A DNA stretch of 64,000 nt from Homarus americanus (taxonomy: Eukaryota > Arthropoda > Malacostraca > Decapoda > Nephropidae): the NCBI RefSeq assembly GCF_018991925.1, contig NW_024725489.1, positions 6,743,916-6,807,915 of the forward strand, in the 5' to 3' direction. The position numbers and the translations under genes are program-made. Of this stretch, positions 46,160-56,839 are shown one piece after another. The notes beneath the pieces were generated by a model. The model was given only the letters and a program-made list of their open reading frames with translations. It ran no database searches and was not told the origin of the DNA. The first letter of the stretch is position 1; each line of letters begins with the position of its first letter.

Positions 46160-47253
46160 TACTTGTGAAACACTTTTGGAGAAAATTCAACGTCAAGAAA
46201 GCTGTGGACTTCTTGGTGGAGGCATGGGATCAGCTGTCTGTAGCAACGGTTCGTCAAGCATGGAGACATGTGTTGCAAGGTATTCCAGGTGGGAGGCAGA
46301 GTCAATCTGTGACTGGTGAGGTTCAGACTGTTGCAGTAGCAGTGGACCTTGCCAGAGAAGCTGCGCAGAGTGTTACAGCTGCAGGCTTCTCCGAGACCAC
46401 CAAAGACGACATCCTGGAGGTGATAAGGGATCCTGATGTTGCTGCCGACGAGATGTTAGATGATGATGACATCAGTGAAATAGGCAGGTGGTGCTTCATC
46501 CCAAGAAGAACGCAAGTTATTGCATAGTAATGTAAGGGGTGCCATCGAGCGTGTTGAGAAACTGAAGCTCCTCCTTTCCGACGACCCTGACGATAACCGG
46601 TATGAAGTCTTCACTACCCAGCTGTTGCAGACTATGGAGCCCTACATCAAGGTTTATCACGACAACATAAACACCAGCCGTCAGCAAAGCATTACCGAGT
46701 TCACTGCCCGCAACCCACCACAGCCAGCCCAAGCCAGTGATAGTGACAGAGACAGTGATGGTGACTTTGAGGGATTTGTCAGGGAGGCACTGATAAGTGT
46801 GGCTGACAGTGATGATGACTCACCTGAGGGCCAGTAGCCTGCCCTCTGCCTCGGAACCAGCCTCCATTCCCGTACGCCGACTCATCTCTTCTACTAACAT
46901 AAGTGTTAAACCTAACCTTGTTTTTTTCTAACCTAACCTACAGTATATTATTCTCTTATTGATTGTTCCCTTCTATATTATGTGTGTGTGAATACCATCA
47001 TAAAGTTAAGATGTTATTTTTACTAAAACGTACGTATTGTGTCGGGAAAAAGTGGAGTTTGGGGGTCGGCCCAGTCTCCATTTCAATTAATCCCATATGT
47101 TATGTTGTTCACTTTACGCGTTTCTCGCTTTACGCGGGGCGCCGTGGGTTCAATTGACCGCGTAAAGCGAGGGTTCACTGTATACAGTGCAATATATAAT
47201 CACACTGTTGAAAAAGATGAATATTAGTTCTTTTAAATAAATGTAATTCTTAC

Positions 47254-49734
47254 CTTCAGTTTGTGGTGATGATCAGGCTGGTTATGTGTATTGTCTTCTG
47301 ATGTTATTTTCTTCTTCTTGTACACATCTTTACGTGGTCTGTTGTCCTCTGGATAACTATAATTATGGGCTGTTATTTTCTTCTCCTTGTGCACATCTTT
47401 ACGTGGTCTGTTGTCCTCTGGATAACTATAATTATGGGCTGTTATATTCTTCTCCTTGTGCACATCTTTACGTGGTCTGTTGTCCTCTGGATAACTATAA
47501 TTATGGGCTGTTATATTCTTCTTCTTGTACACATCTTTACGTGGTCTGTTGTCCTCTGGATAACTATAATTATGGGCTGTTATTTTCTTCTCCTTGTGCA
47601 CATCTTTACGTGGTCTGTTGTCCTCTGGATAACTATAATTATGGGCTGTTATTTTCTTCTCCTTGTGCACATCTTTACGTGGTCTGTTGTCCTCTGGATA
47701 ACTATAATTATGGGCTGTTATTTTCTTCTCCTTGTGCACATCTTTACGTGGTCTGTTGTCCTCTGGATAACTATAATTATGGGCTGTTATTTTCTTCTCC
47801 TTGTGCACATCTTTACGTGGTCTGTTGTCCTCTGGATAACTATAATTATGGGCTGTTATTTTCTTCTCCTTGTGCACATCTTTACGTGGTCTGTTGTCCT
47901 CTGGATAACTATAATTATGGGCTGTTATTTTCTTCTCCTTGTGCACATCTTTACGTGGTCTGTTGTCCTCTGGATAACTATAATTATGGGCTGTTATTTT
48001 CTTCTCCTTGTGCACATCTTTACGTGGTCTGTTGTCCTCTGATAACTATAATTATGGGCTGTTATTTTCTTCTCTTGTGCACATCTTTACGTGGTCTGTT
48101 GTCCTCTGGATAACTATAATTATTGTTATTCATCCTTGTGCACATCTGTTATTTTCTCCTTGTGCACATCTTTACGTCTGTTGTCCTCTGGATAACTATA
48201 ATTATGGGCTGTTATTCTTCTCCTTGTGCACCTCTGGATAACTATAATTATGGGCTGTTATTTTCTTTCTGTCATCCTTGTGCACATCTTTACGTGGTCT
48301 GTTGTCCTCTGGATAACTATAATTATGGGCTGTTATTTTCTTCTCCTTGTGCACATCTTTACGTGGTCTGTTGTCCTCTGGATAACTATAATTATGGGCT
48401 GTTATTTTCTTCTCCTTGTGCACATCTTTACGTGGTCTGTTGTCCTCTGGATAACTATAATTATGGGCTGTTATTTTCTTCTCCTTGTGCACATCTTTAC
48501 GTGGTCTGTTGTCCTCTGGATAACTATAATTATGGGCTGTTATTTTCTTCTCCTTGTGCACATCTTTACGTGGTCTGTTGTCCTCTGGATAACTATAATT
48601 ATGGGCTGTTATTTTCTTCTCCTTGTGCACATCTTTACGTGGTCTGTTGTCCTCTGGATAACTATAATTATGGGCTGTTATTTTCTTCTCCTTGTGCACA
48701 TCTTTACGTGGTCTGTTGTCCTCTGGATAACTATAATTATGGGCTGTTATTTTCTTCTCCTTGTGCACATCTTTACGTGGTCTGTTGTCCTCTGGATAAC
48801 TATAATTATGGGCTGTTATTTTCTTCTCCTTGTGCACATCTTTACGTGGTCTGTTGTCCTCTAGATAACTATAATTAGGGGCTATTATTTTCTTCTTCTT
48901 GTACACATCTTTACGTGGTCTGTTGTCCTCTGGATAACTATAATTATGGGCTGTTATTTTCTTCTCCTTGTGCACATCTTTACGTGGTCTGTTGTCCTCT
49001 AGATAACTATAATTAGGGGCTATTATTTTCTTCTTCTTGTACACATCTTTACATGGTCTGTTGACCTTAAGATAACATTCATCATCTGATGTTATATTCT
49101 TCATGTCATACACATCTTTACCTGGTCTTCTTTTCTCTAGATAACTATAATTACATGTTGTTATTTTCTTCGCGTTGTACCAATCTTTACGTGGTAGGTT
49201 TTCCTCTAGATAACAATTATCATCTGATGTTATATTCTTCATGCCATACACATCTTTACGTGGTCTTCTTTTCTCTAGATAACTATAATTACGGGTTTTT
49301 ATTTTCTTCGCGTTGTACACATCTTTATGTCGTCTGGTGTCCTCTAGATAACTATAATTACATGTTGTTATATTCTTCTTCTTGTACACATCTTTACGTC
49401 GTCTGTCTTCCTCTAGATAACTATCATCAGTTTTCTCCTCGCTGTACACATCGTTATGTGGTCTGTCTTGCTCCCTATAATTCTCATCATCTGTTTTCTC
49501 TGCCTTTCCACAGTCATCACCTCTGCCTATAACATACATTAAATCGCTCACATGTTTCATCTTCCAGAGGTCGTCAAAGTTCTTCACAGTAACAGGTAGT
49601 GATGGTTCACTCCTCCTGCAGTAGGTCTTCGTGGGTTTTACCACCACCAGCTCTTCTTCACCCTTACAGCGAACATCATCCTGAAATATAATCCACATAA
49701 GAAGTACGACATCAAGGCAGAAAGTTGTCATCAT
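47254..49734 (-). CDS. Gene C: putative secreted protein with about 25 tandem 23-residue repeats
   Basis: ATG 49734 (or 49731) starts MMTTFCLDVVLLMWIIFQ, a putative signal peptide. Next come DDVRCKGEEELVVVKPTKTY, CRRSEPSL and FDDLWKMKHVSDLMY as in genes B and D, and ENYREQDRPHNDVY as in gene A. Older 23-residue units are diverged (KDVYGMKNITSDDNCYLEEN); from about 49050 to 47310 near-identical 69-bp units follow, consensus KDVHKEKKITAHNYSYPEDN plus RPR, highly charged and with Asn-based sequons in some units. The end HNQPDHHHKLK and donor (ctgaag|gtaaga) are as in gene A. A patch at 48015-48260 is out of frame with deleted single bases, but both sides are in the same frame. Function unknown; it may be one exon of a longer gene. 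Confidence 0.55.
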
Positions 49735-49785
49735 ACTCAGTACTAAAGCTACTTTGTGTACAGCTCGTATGGCCACAACAGTGAA

Positions 49786-49791
49786 CTTATA
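49786..49791 (-). promoter_or_regulatory. TATA-like box of gene C
   Basis: Minus strand atataagttcac, about 52-55 nt before the first ATG. It is conserved with genes A, B and D. Confidence 0.45.
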
Positions 49792-49910
49792 TTGTACAGT
49801 AACAAAGAACAAACCAACTGCTTGAATGGCTAATAAGTTGATGTGGTGAAATGATTAGATGTTGTCCTCAATCTCAAAAAGCTTTAGGCACATCAATTCA
49901 TATACCAGTA

Positions 49911-52437
49911 CAGTGGTCCCTAGGCTAACAAACGCCTCGGTTAACGAATTACCTTCCATAAGAATCTTCATTTCGGTTAATGAAAACAAATTCGGTTAAT
50001 GAATTCCTTACGAATTCCTCTCAACATGTTTTCGCTTGCTCACCAGCTGGAATGTTAGTCCACCAATACAGTAATCAGTTCTAGGGCTTAAATTCGTTCC
50101 CATTTGAGGAAATATAAAAAAGGTTGTACTATTCAATAATTTTACAAGTTTTATATTAATTTTTTTTAGTTCATTTTAACAATTATTTAACATAATTGAA
50201 GTACAGGAAACTAGTTTTTAGCGCGCCAAACAGCCCCTTGACTCACCCAGCAGGCGTCAGTTTGTATCTCTGGTCAGTAGAGGTAACATCTTGCTTGACT
50301 CTCTCTTGAACAAAAACTATTTTTACGTTTTTACAGTACAATTATTGGTCATTCTGAAATTTATATTACATATTGATAATATATAGCGCAGTGCAGTGTT
50401 GATTTAAAGAAAATAATCTTTAATTACAGCTAGTGAACTTAAAATTTTAGTGGTGAAATTACTGTATTGAATCCAGCATGGCACCAAAGAAATCGAAAAA
50501 GGCGATTTCAGTTCAAGTGAAACAGGAAATTATGAAGAAACACGAAGAAAGCATTAGAACAAATGTACTTAGTAAGGAATATGGCGTGTCAGCATCAACT
50601 GTGTCGACAATTCTTGCACAGAAAGACAAGTTCAGAGAAGTGAAAGTGAGAGACAAATCTAGCAGAGTGTTTAAAGGTAGATCATTAATAGCAGAAACAG
50701 AGAGGTTACTTCTTATTTGGATTAAGGAAATATACGAACATTTAAAGGAAGATCAACCTGGTTCTTCTGGCACAGAGTTTGAAGAATTTAGGGCCAGCAA
50801 GGGATGGTTCGAAAAATTTAAAAAAAGAAGTGACATTTTTAGTGTTGTTGGGCATGGTGAAGCTGCCATTGCAGATAAAGAAGGAGCAGCAAAGTTTCTA
50901 GTGGAGTTTAAGAAAGTGGTGGAGGAAGAAAATTATCTTCCACAGCAAGTGTTCAAGATGGACGAAACTGGGCTGTTCTAGAAGATAATGCCCAAAAGGA
51001 CATTCATCACCAGAGATGAAGCCTCTTTACCTGGGCATAAACCCATGAAGGACCGTCTCACTCTATTGCTTGGTGCCAATGCTTCAGGGGATTTCCGACT
51101 GAAGCCCATGCTTGTCTACCACTCTGAGAACCCCACGGTGTTCAAGCAACAGAAAGTGGTAAGAACAAAGCTTGGAGTATATAGGAAGTCCAACTGTAAG
51201 GCATGGGAGACAAGACAGCTCTTTAATGAATGGGCTGTTGAGGTGTTTGGCCCTTCTGTCAAGAGTTATCTAACCACCAATAAACTTCCTTTAAAGGCTC
51301 TTCTCCTTATGGATAATGCCCCTGGTCATGACCCTCAACTTGCCAGCACTTTGGAGGCTCAATTTGACTTTGTCAAAGTGTTGTTTTTGCCTCCCAACAC
51401 TACATCAATTATGCAGCCAATGGACAAGAATGTAATCAGCAACTTCAAGAAGCTGTACATGAAAAAAATGTTCAGGAGGTGTTATCAGGCAACTTCCACT
51501 GATCCTGAACTAACACTGGCACAATTCTGGAAGACACAATTCAACATCCTGGAGGCTGTAAAATTGATTGTGTCCTCATGGCGAGAAGTCTCCATTAGAT
51601 CCCTCAATTCTGCATGGAAAGCACTGTGGCCATCAGCAGTCCATGATTTTGAGGGATTTGATGAAGAAACGGAGTTGGACCAGGAGATTGTGTCCATTGG
51701 TCAGTCATTGGGTCTCGAAGTGGAGGAGGATGATGTGGAAGAGCTTGTGATGTCTCATGAGCAGGAACTTACTACTGAAGACTTGCAACAACTGGATAAG
51801 ATGTTAGAAGCTGACAGTGGTGAGGAGGAGAGGGAAAGTGATGACCATATGTCTTCTTCAGATTTAAAGGATGTTGTTTACCACTGGGAGATTTTCAGGA
51901 AACTGGCATCAAGGCACCCTGATGTGGAAACAACAGAACCTGTTTTGTGTAGTGTTGAAGACAAAGTGCTCTCCTTCTTCAGAAATCAGTTAATGATGAG
52001 GTGGAGAAATGCCCCACAAAGAAAAATTGGCAGTTTCTTCACTAAAAGGCAGTGGGAAAAAGATGCTAGCCCTCAACCTTCCACTTCAAAAAGGAGAGAG
52101 GATTTTCCTGCTGCAGAATCTGTCAGTCCAGAGGTTCCTGATATTTTCATGGAAGGTGACTCGCCTTCCAAGCAGTAAAATGCTTCTCCTCTGCCCTCAC
52201 TTCCTTCTCTTCTCCCTTCTCCTCCTCCACCTCCCACTTCAAATTCACATCAGCATCATCATCCAGGAGCCTTCTACATACAAACCTCAAAGTAAGTGTA
52301 CTTTACTGCATATTTTTTTTACTTTATGTAATTTTCGATGAGCTGGAATCAATTACCCAAAATCCCATTGAAACAATGGTTTCGGTTAACGAACGACCTT
52401 CTGGAACGAATTGTGTTCATTAACCAAGGGACCACTG
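49911..52437 (+). mobile_element. Tigger element, CAGTGGTCCC family, almost intact
   Basis: A 2527-bp element with TIRs cagtggtccctaggctaaca and ...ttaaccaagggaccactg, TA at 49909-49910 and 52438-52439. It splits the upstream flank of gene C: 49813-49908 and 52440 onwards are contiguous in gene A (28690-28860). It is of the same subfamily as 24389-26952. Confidence 0.93.
50478..52178 (+). pseudogene. Tigger transposase (TIGD1-like) with a single nonsense codon
   Basis: ATG 50478 to TAA 52176-52178, about 566 codons, open except for TAG at 50979-50981 where relatives have Trp (DETGLFWKKM). N-terminal HTH: KKAISVQVKQEIMKKHEES and YGVSASTVSTILAQKDKFRE. The second binding domain lacks 19 residues relative to the copy at 24634 (in-frame, after LLIWIKE). 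DDE core: KMDETGLF (first Asp), LMDNAPGHDP (second Asp), IMQPMDKNVISNFKKLYM (third Asp). The acidic segment LEVEEDDVEELVMSHEQEL and tail RKIGSFFTKRQWEK are typical. One transition (tgg to tag) separates the catalytic part from an open frame, so it died recently. Confidence 0.92.
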
Positions 52438-52439
52438 TA

Positions 52440-53635
52440 CAGTATACAGTATATGAGGCTATCAGTAACACAGTCAGCTAAATGCCAGAATAAAAAAAAA
52501 GGAGAAAAGGCAGTTAAAGTTTTTAAACTTTCAAACTGCCACATCTTTTGAACCATTAAAGATATTTTAGTGATTTTTTTTTACATGATAGCTTAAAACA
52601 TCTTCTTTTGTGCTTTGGCAGTTTCAGAAACGAAAATGAATGGCATTTTGGAAGAAAAAACATAACTGAATTTTTCTCCACTTGCATAAACCAAACCACA
52701 CTATACAGTATAATCCTCAAACGAGTGACATAACTTTTCCACCATTAAAGATATTGTAATTATTTTTTGTGTGAGGGTAATTGTATGAATGTACAGTACT
52801 TTCATGTTGGGAAGGAGCAGCAACATATAACAGTTCTTTTTTTCGGGGGATGGGGGTGCCGAAAGAGATGTGTTTACAAGGCACTAAGAGTGCCAGGCAC
52901 TTATAGAACGGGTGGAGTGCTGTGATTGGCCACCGAAGTATGGAGAGCAATGTGTCATTGGCGATGTTTAAGCTACGTTAATTCTTACTTGGCACATGAC
53001 ACTTTCAACTATCTCAGGTAAGTAACGAAGACCTCACACCCGCCATATTAAGTGAATTTAGCTCAGCTGAACTTTGTTGAATATCAGCAAATTCCGAGGA
53101 TGAAATAATGCAAATTTTTTTTTAAATTCTGAGAAACTTTTCTCAGTACCCGGAAAAATTCTGGGGATGAGGGATTTTGCCGGGTTTCAGAGTCATTTCG
53201 TTACCCGGAAATCTCTCATTCCCATGAAGTGCTCTGCACCAATTGTTCCAGCTAACGAGAATATCACTGTATCACTATTTATGAAAGAATGGATATTGGT
53301 ATTGTAATGATGGACTTGAATGGTGGATAAGTTTAGGTCACATAGATTGGCCATTTGGAGACATAGGTTACCACAGGGGTATAGGAAAGGAACACATTTC
53401 CACAACTGTAATAAAAAAAATTATCACACAAAGTCAATTGCAGTGACACTATTTACAAAATCACATTGAATGATTTGCCAATCTGAGAAAGAGCGTCCCT
53501 CACTGTAACAGAGAAGCTATCTTATAACTGATCAAGTTAAACTCACAACCTTGAGCATGCACAGGAGCATCATGTGACATCATGATTTCTACTGACTGCC
53601 AGGTTTAATTCATGGAAGTAAGAAGTAAACACAGA
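52440..53635 (-). repeat. Upstream flank of gene C (segmental duplicate of 28830-29995)
   Basis: It aligns with the gene A flank across its length, with small differences (one versus two aggcactaagagtgcc units; a 50-bp segment at 52550-52600 containing gatattttagtgattttttt is absent or rearranged in copy A). No coding region. It runs directly into the 27-bp minisatellite. Confidence 0.85.
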
Positions 53636-54243
53636 GAGACCCCATAGAAGAACCCCCACAGAAGGACCCCATAGAAGAGCCCCCACAGAAGGACCCCATG
53701 GAGGAACCTCTTGAGAAGGACCACAGAGGAACCTGCACAGAAGGACCACACCGAGGAGCCCCCACAGGACTACACAGAGGAACCCCCACAGAAGGACTAC
53801 ACAGAGGAACCCCCACAGAAGGACCACAGAGGAAGCCCCACAGGACCACAGAGAGGAATCCCCACAGAAGGACTACACAGAGGAACCCCCACAGAAGGAC
53901 CATAGAAGAACCCCCACAGAAGGACCACAGAGGAAGCCCCACAGAAGGACCACATAGAGGAACCCCCACAGAAGGACCACAGAGAGGAATCCCCAGGTCC
54001 CTCATAAACACCATCTGAGTGAACTACTACACCACGTGAGTTCCTCCTAACACCATCTAGGAGGGAGTTACTACACTACGAGTTTGCTGTTCAACACCTG
54101 CGTTAATCTGTATGTTCACTGTATGTTCCTTTACCTTTCTCTAATGAAGGCTTTTGTTAAACCACCAATGTATGTAATAAGTCATTTATGTCCAAGGTAT
54201 ATTTTCAGCCTTCGGGCTGCTGAATTTTTTCAATAAACCGTTA

Positions 54244-54274
<31 letters not shown>

Positions 54275-55245
54275 GAGGAACCCCCACAGAAGGACCACAG
54301 AGAGGAACCCCCACAGAAGGACCACAGAGAGGAATCCCCACAGGACCACATAGAGGAACCCCCACAGAAGGACCACATAGAGGAACCCCCACAGAAGGAT
54401 CACATAGAGGAACCCCCACAGAAGGACCACATGATGAATCCCCACAGAAGGACCACATAGAGGAACCCCCACAGAAGGACCCACTGATGGATCAGAGAGG
54501 AAACCCCACAGAAGGACCACAGAGAGGAATCCCCACAGAAGGACCACATAGATGAACCCCCACAGAAGGACCACAGAGGAACCCCACAGAAGGACACATA
54601 GAGGAACCCCACAGGACCACATAGAAGAACCCCACAGAGAAGGACCACAGAGGAACCCCACAGAAGGACCACAGAGGAACCCCAGAAGGACCACAAGAGG
54701 AATCCCCACAGGACCACATAGAGGAACCCCCACAGAAGGACCACATAGAGGAATCCCCACAGAAGGACCATAGAGGAACCCCACAGGACCACAGAGAGGA
54801 ACCCCACAGAAGGACCACATAGAGGAACCCCACAGGACCACAGAAGAACCCCCACAGAAGGACCACAGAGGAACCCCACAGAAGGACCACAGAGGAACCC
54901 CCATAGAAGGACCACATAGAGGAATCCCCACAGGACCACACAGAGGAACCCCCACAGGACCACATAGAGGAACCCCCACAGAAGGACCACATAGAGGAAC
55001 CCCCACAGAAGGACCACATAGGAACCCCCACAGAAGGACCACAGAGAGGAATCCCCACAGGACCACATAGAGGAACCCCCACAGAAGGACCACATAGAGG
55101 AACCCCCACAGAAGGACCACAGAGGAATCCCCACAGAAGGACCACAGAGGAATCCCCACAGAAGGACCACATAGAGGAAACCCCACAGAAGGACCACACA
55201 GAGTAACCCCCACAGAAGGACCACAGAGGAAGTCCTACAGAAGGA
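53636..55245. repeat. 27-bp minisatellite between genes C and D
   Basis: About 50 units of aggaacccccacagaaggaccacatag with variant units lacking 'gaagg' or 'catag'. It is interrupted at 54000-54273 by a retroelement-like 3' end. As before, the period of nine codons gives long spurious frames on both strands. Confidence 0.93.
54000..54273 (+). mobile_element. Short retroelement 3' end with (ATT)n tail
   Basis: About 240 bp of unique sequence ending in ttcaataaaccgttaattatt and an (att)n tract (54243-54273) inside the minisatellite. A polyadenylation-like aataaa followed by a simple-repeat tail is typical of a 5'-truncated LINE or SINE. I cannot assign the family and no clear target duplication is visible because both sides are repeats. 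Confidence 0.5.
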
Positions 55246-55447
55246 CCCCATACATCAATTCGTTCACATCTTTCACCTTCCAGAGGTCGTCAAACATATT
55301 CTCAGAAACAGATAGTAACGGGTCACTCCTCCTGCAGTAGGTCTTCTTGGGTTTTCCCACCATCAGCTCTTCTTCACCCTTACAGCAAACATCATCCTGA
55401 AATATAATCCACATAAGAAGTACGACATCAAGGCAGAAAGTTGTCAT
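55235..55447 (-). CDS. Gene D: truncated paralogue of A-C
   Basis: ATG 55447 starts MTTFCLDVVLLMWIIFQ, then DDVCCKGEEELMVGKPKKTY, CRRSDPLLSVSENMFDDLWK and VKDVNELMYGVLL before a stop at 55235, just inside the minisatellite. It is almost identical to gene B over the conserved domain and breaks at the same codon (LMY). Gene B is open for longer only because its first minisatellite units differ. It is either a 71-residue secreted product or a remnant first exon. Confidence 0.4.
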   Translation of the reverse strand: MTTFCLDVVLLMWIIFQDDVCCKGEEELMVGKPKKTYCRRSDPLLSVSENMFDDLWKVKDVNELMYGVLL

Positions 55448-55501
55448 CACACTCAGTACTAAAGCTACTTTGTGTACAGCTCGTATGGCCACAACAGTGA
55501 A

Positions 55502-55507
55502 CTTATA
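55502..55507 (-). promoter_or_regulatory. TATA-like box of gene D
   Basis: Minus strand gtataagttcac at the same spacing from ATG 55447 as in genes A-C. Confidence 0.45.
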
Positions 55508-55660
55508 CTGTACAGTACACACAAGAAAGCTCGACAATGAAAGTCGTAACAAAGAACAAACCAACTGCTTAAATTGCTAATAAGTGAAATGATTAGATGT
55601 TGTCCTCAATCTCACAAAACTTTAAGCACATCAATTCATATACTGTACCTGTACAGTATA

Positions 55661-56839
55661 CAGTATTACCCCGATTTACACGGTCAATTGAACCCACAGG
55701 GTACCGCGGAAAGTCAAATCCGCGTAAATGGAACAACAGAACATATGGGATTAATTCCAATAGAGACTGGCCCGACCCCCAAACTCCACTTTTTCCGACA
55801 CAATACCTATGTTGTAGTAAAAATAACATCTAAATTTTATGATGGTATGCTCACACAATTAATATTTAAGAGAAATACAGTCACCAGGTTAATGTCCATT
55901 CAAATAATAGACTCAAATCACCCCCCCCCCTCTTGCCAGCTCACTGGCCCCTACCTCTCTGAGAAATGATTGGGTGAAACACTAGATTTTAACGTTTAGT
56001 AATAAATAATACCTCAGACTAAAATTAGGGTAATATAATTTACATTTCTGGATTCCCTGTAGGTCAGGGAATATTTTGAATGTAAACTTCATATATTTTG
56101 CACAAAAGATAACATATTTACTCAGAGTAAACATTAGATCTAAAATTTGTATGTCTAATGCAAAATCCATGATGTTTATATTCAAAATGATCATCATATT
56201 GTAAGAATTCCAGCAATGTAAATTATATTCTGGTCCAGTAATTTGTATGAATTTTATGAGCTAAAACAAATATCTTCAGTTAATAAAAAAAATATTCTTC
56301 ATGACACTGTCAATCAAAGTGCCCCAACTTGCCTCCCCCCCCTCTTCCAACCGCACCAGATGGTCGGTCGGCCCCAACCCTCCCCCCACCTTCCCTCCCT
56401 ACCAGAGAAATGTTGGGTGAAAAAACTAATTTTAACTTTTAGTAACAAATAATACCTCGCACTAAAGTTAGGATAATGTAATTGACATTGCTGGATTCCT
56501 TGTAAGACCAGGAACATTTTGAATATAAATGTCATATATTTTGCACAAAAGATAACATATTTACTCAGAGTAAACATTAGATCTAAAATTTGTATGTCTA
56601 ATGCAAAATTTATAATGTTTATATTCAAAATGATCATCAAATTGTAAGAATTCCAGCAATGTAAATAATATTCTGGCCGGGTAATTTGTATGAATTTTAT
56701 GAGCTAAATAAAAAAAAAAAAATTATACTTCCTGAGTATATGGGTAGATGAACCGCGGAAAGTGAAAGTTGGTTCTGGCGAGGCACCGCGTATATGAGAA
56801 ATCGCGTAAAGTGAAACCGCGTAAAGCGGGGTAATACTG
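55661..56839. mobile_element. Pogo-type MITE with two internal modules
   Basis: A 1179-bp element with TIRs cagtattaccccgatttaca and ...taaagcggggtaatactg; left border TA (55659-55660), right border ca, apparently mutated. The interior has two copies of the 400-450-bp module (55975-56280 and 56400-56710) in the orientation opposite to 31512-33134. The subterminal 55740-55850 matches 47000-47110 and 44085-44200. It lies in the same flank position in gene D as the 593-codon element in gene B, about 33 bp apart. Confidence 0.85.

Larger units (their letters stand above)
42831..46837 (+). pseudogene. Tigger-type transposase, catalytic deletion and two insertions
   Basis: ATG 42831 opens MASTGPPPPPPPQRNLALLG. 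After a stop at 42918 the CENP-B HTH follows (YKIIQELEKGTRQVDLARQH, about 42945-43005), then the second domain, and ASSGWLHRFKKRNN and FNMDESGLFWKKLPSKTF (first Asp) up to 43655. A frame break is followed by LLLDSAPGHSP (second Asp) and FLPPNTTSLIQ (43865-43890). The expected PMDQ with the third Asp is missing: sequence passes straight to AAFSAKKLKLMSDYTN. The frame is then split by MITEs at 44017 and 44909 and resumes at 46162 with VKHFWRKFNVKKAVDFLVEA, ending DGDFEGFVREA ... SPEGQ at 46837 after one more break near 46510. It is catalytically dead. Confidence 0.9.
42415..47180 (+). mobile_element. Tigger-type element of the CCCCGCTTTACGC family with two nested MITEs
   Basis: Left end cagtattaccccgctttacg and right end cgtaaagcgagggttcactg are inverted repeats; TA follows the right end (47181-47182), the left flank has no clear TA. 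Without the nested MITEs (44017-44906, 44909-46159) it is about 2.6 kb. The transposase reads rightward. Related non-autonomous elements are 31512-33134 and 55661-56839. Confidence 0.85.

Noticed and set aside
47286..48878. Long plus-strand frames (VVCCPLDNYNYGLL repeats)
   Set aside because: Antisense of gene C repeats; the minus strand has the signal peptide, shared head domain, TATA-like box and splice-like borders.
53570..55251. Gly/Val/Pro/Leu/Cys-rich frames up to 313 residues, and their plus-strand counterparts
   Set aside because: 27-bp minisatellite with a period of nine codons keeps several frames open on both strands; no conserved start or domain apart from the heads of genes B and D.
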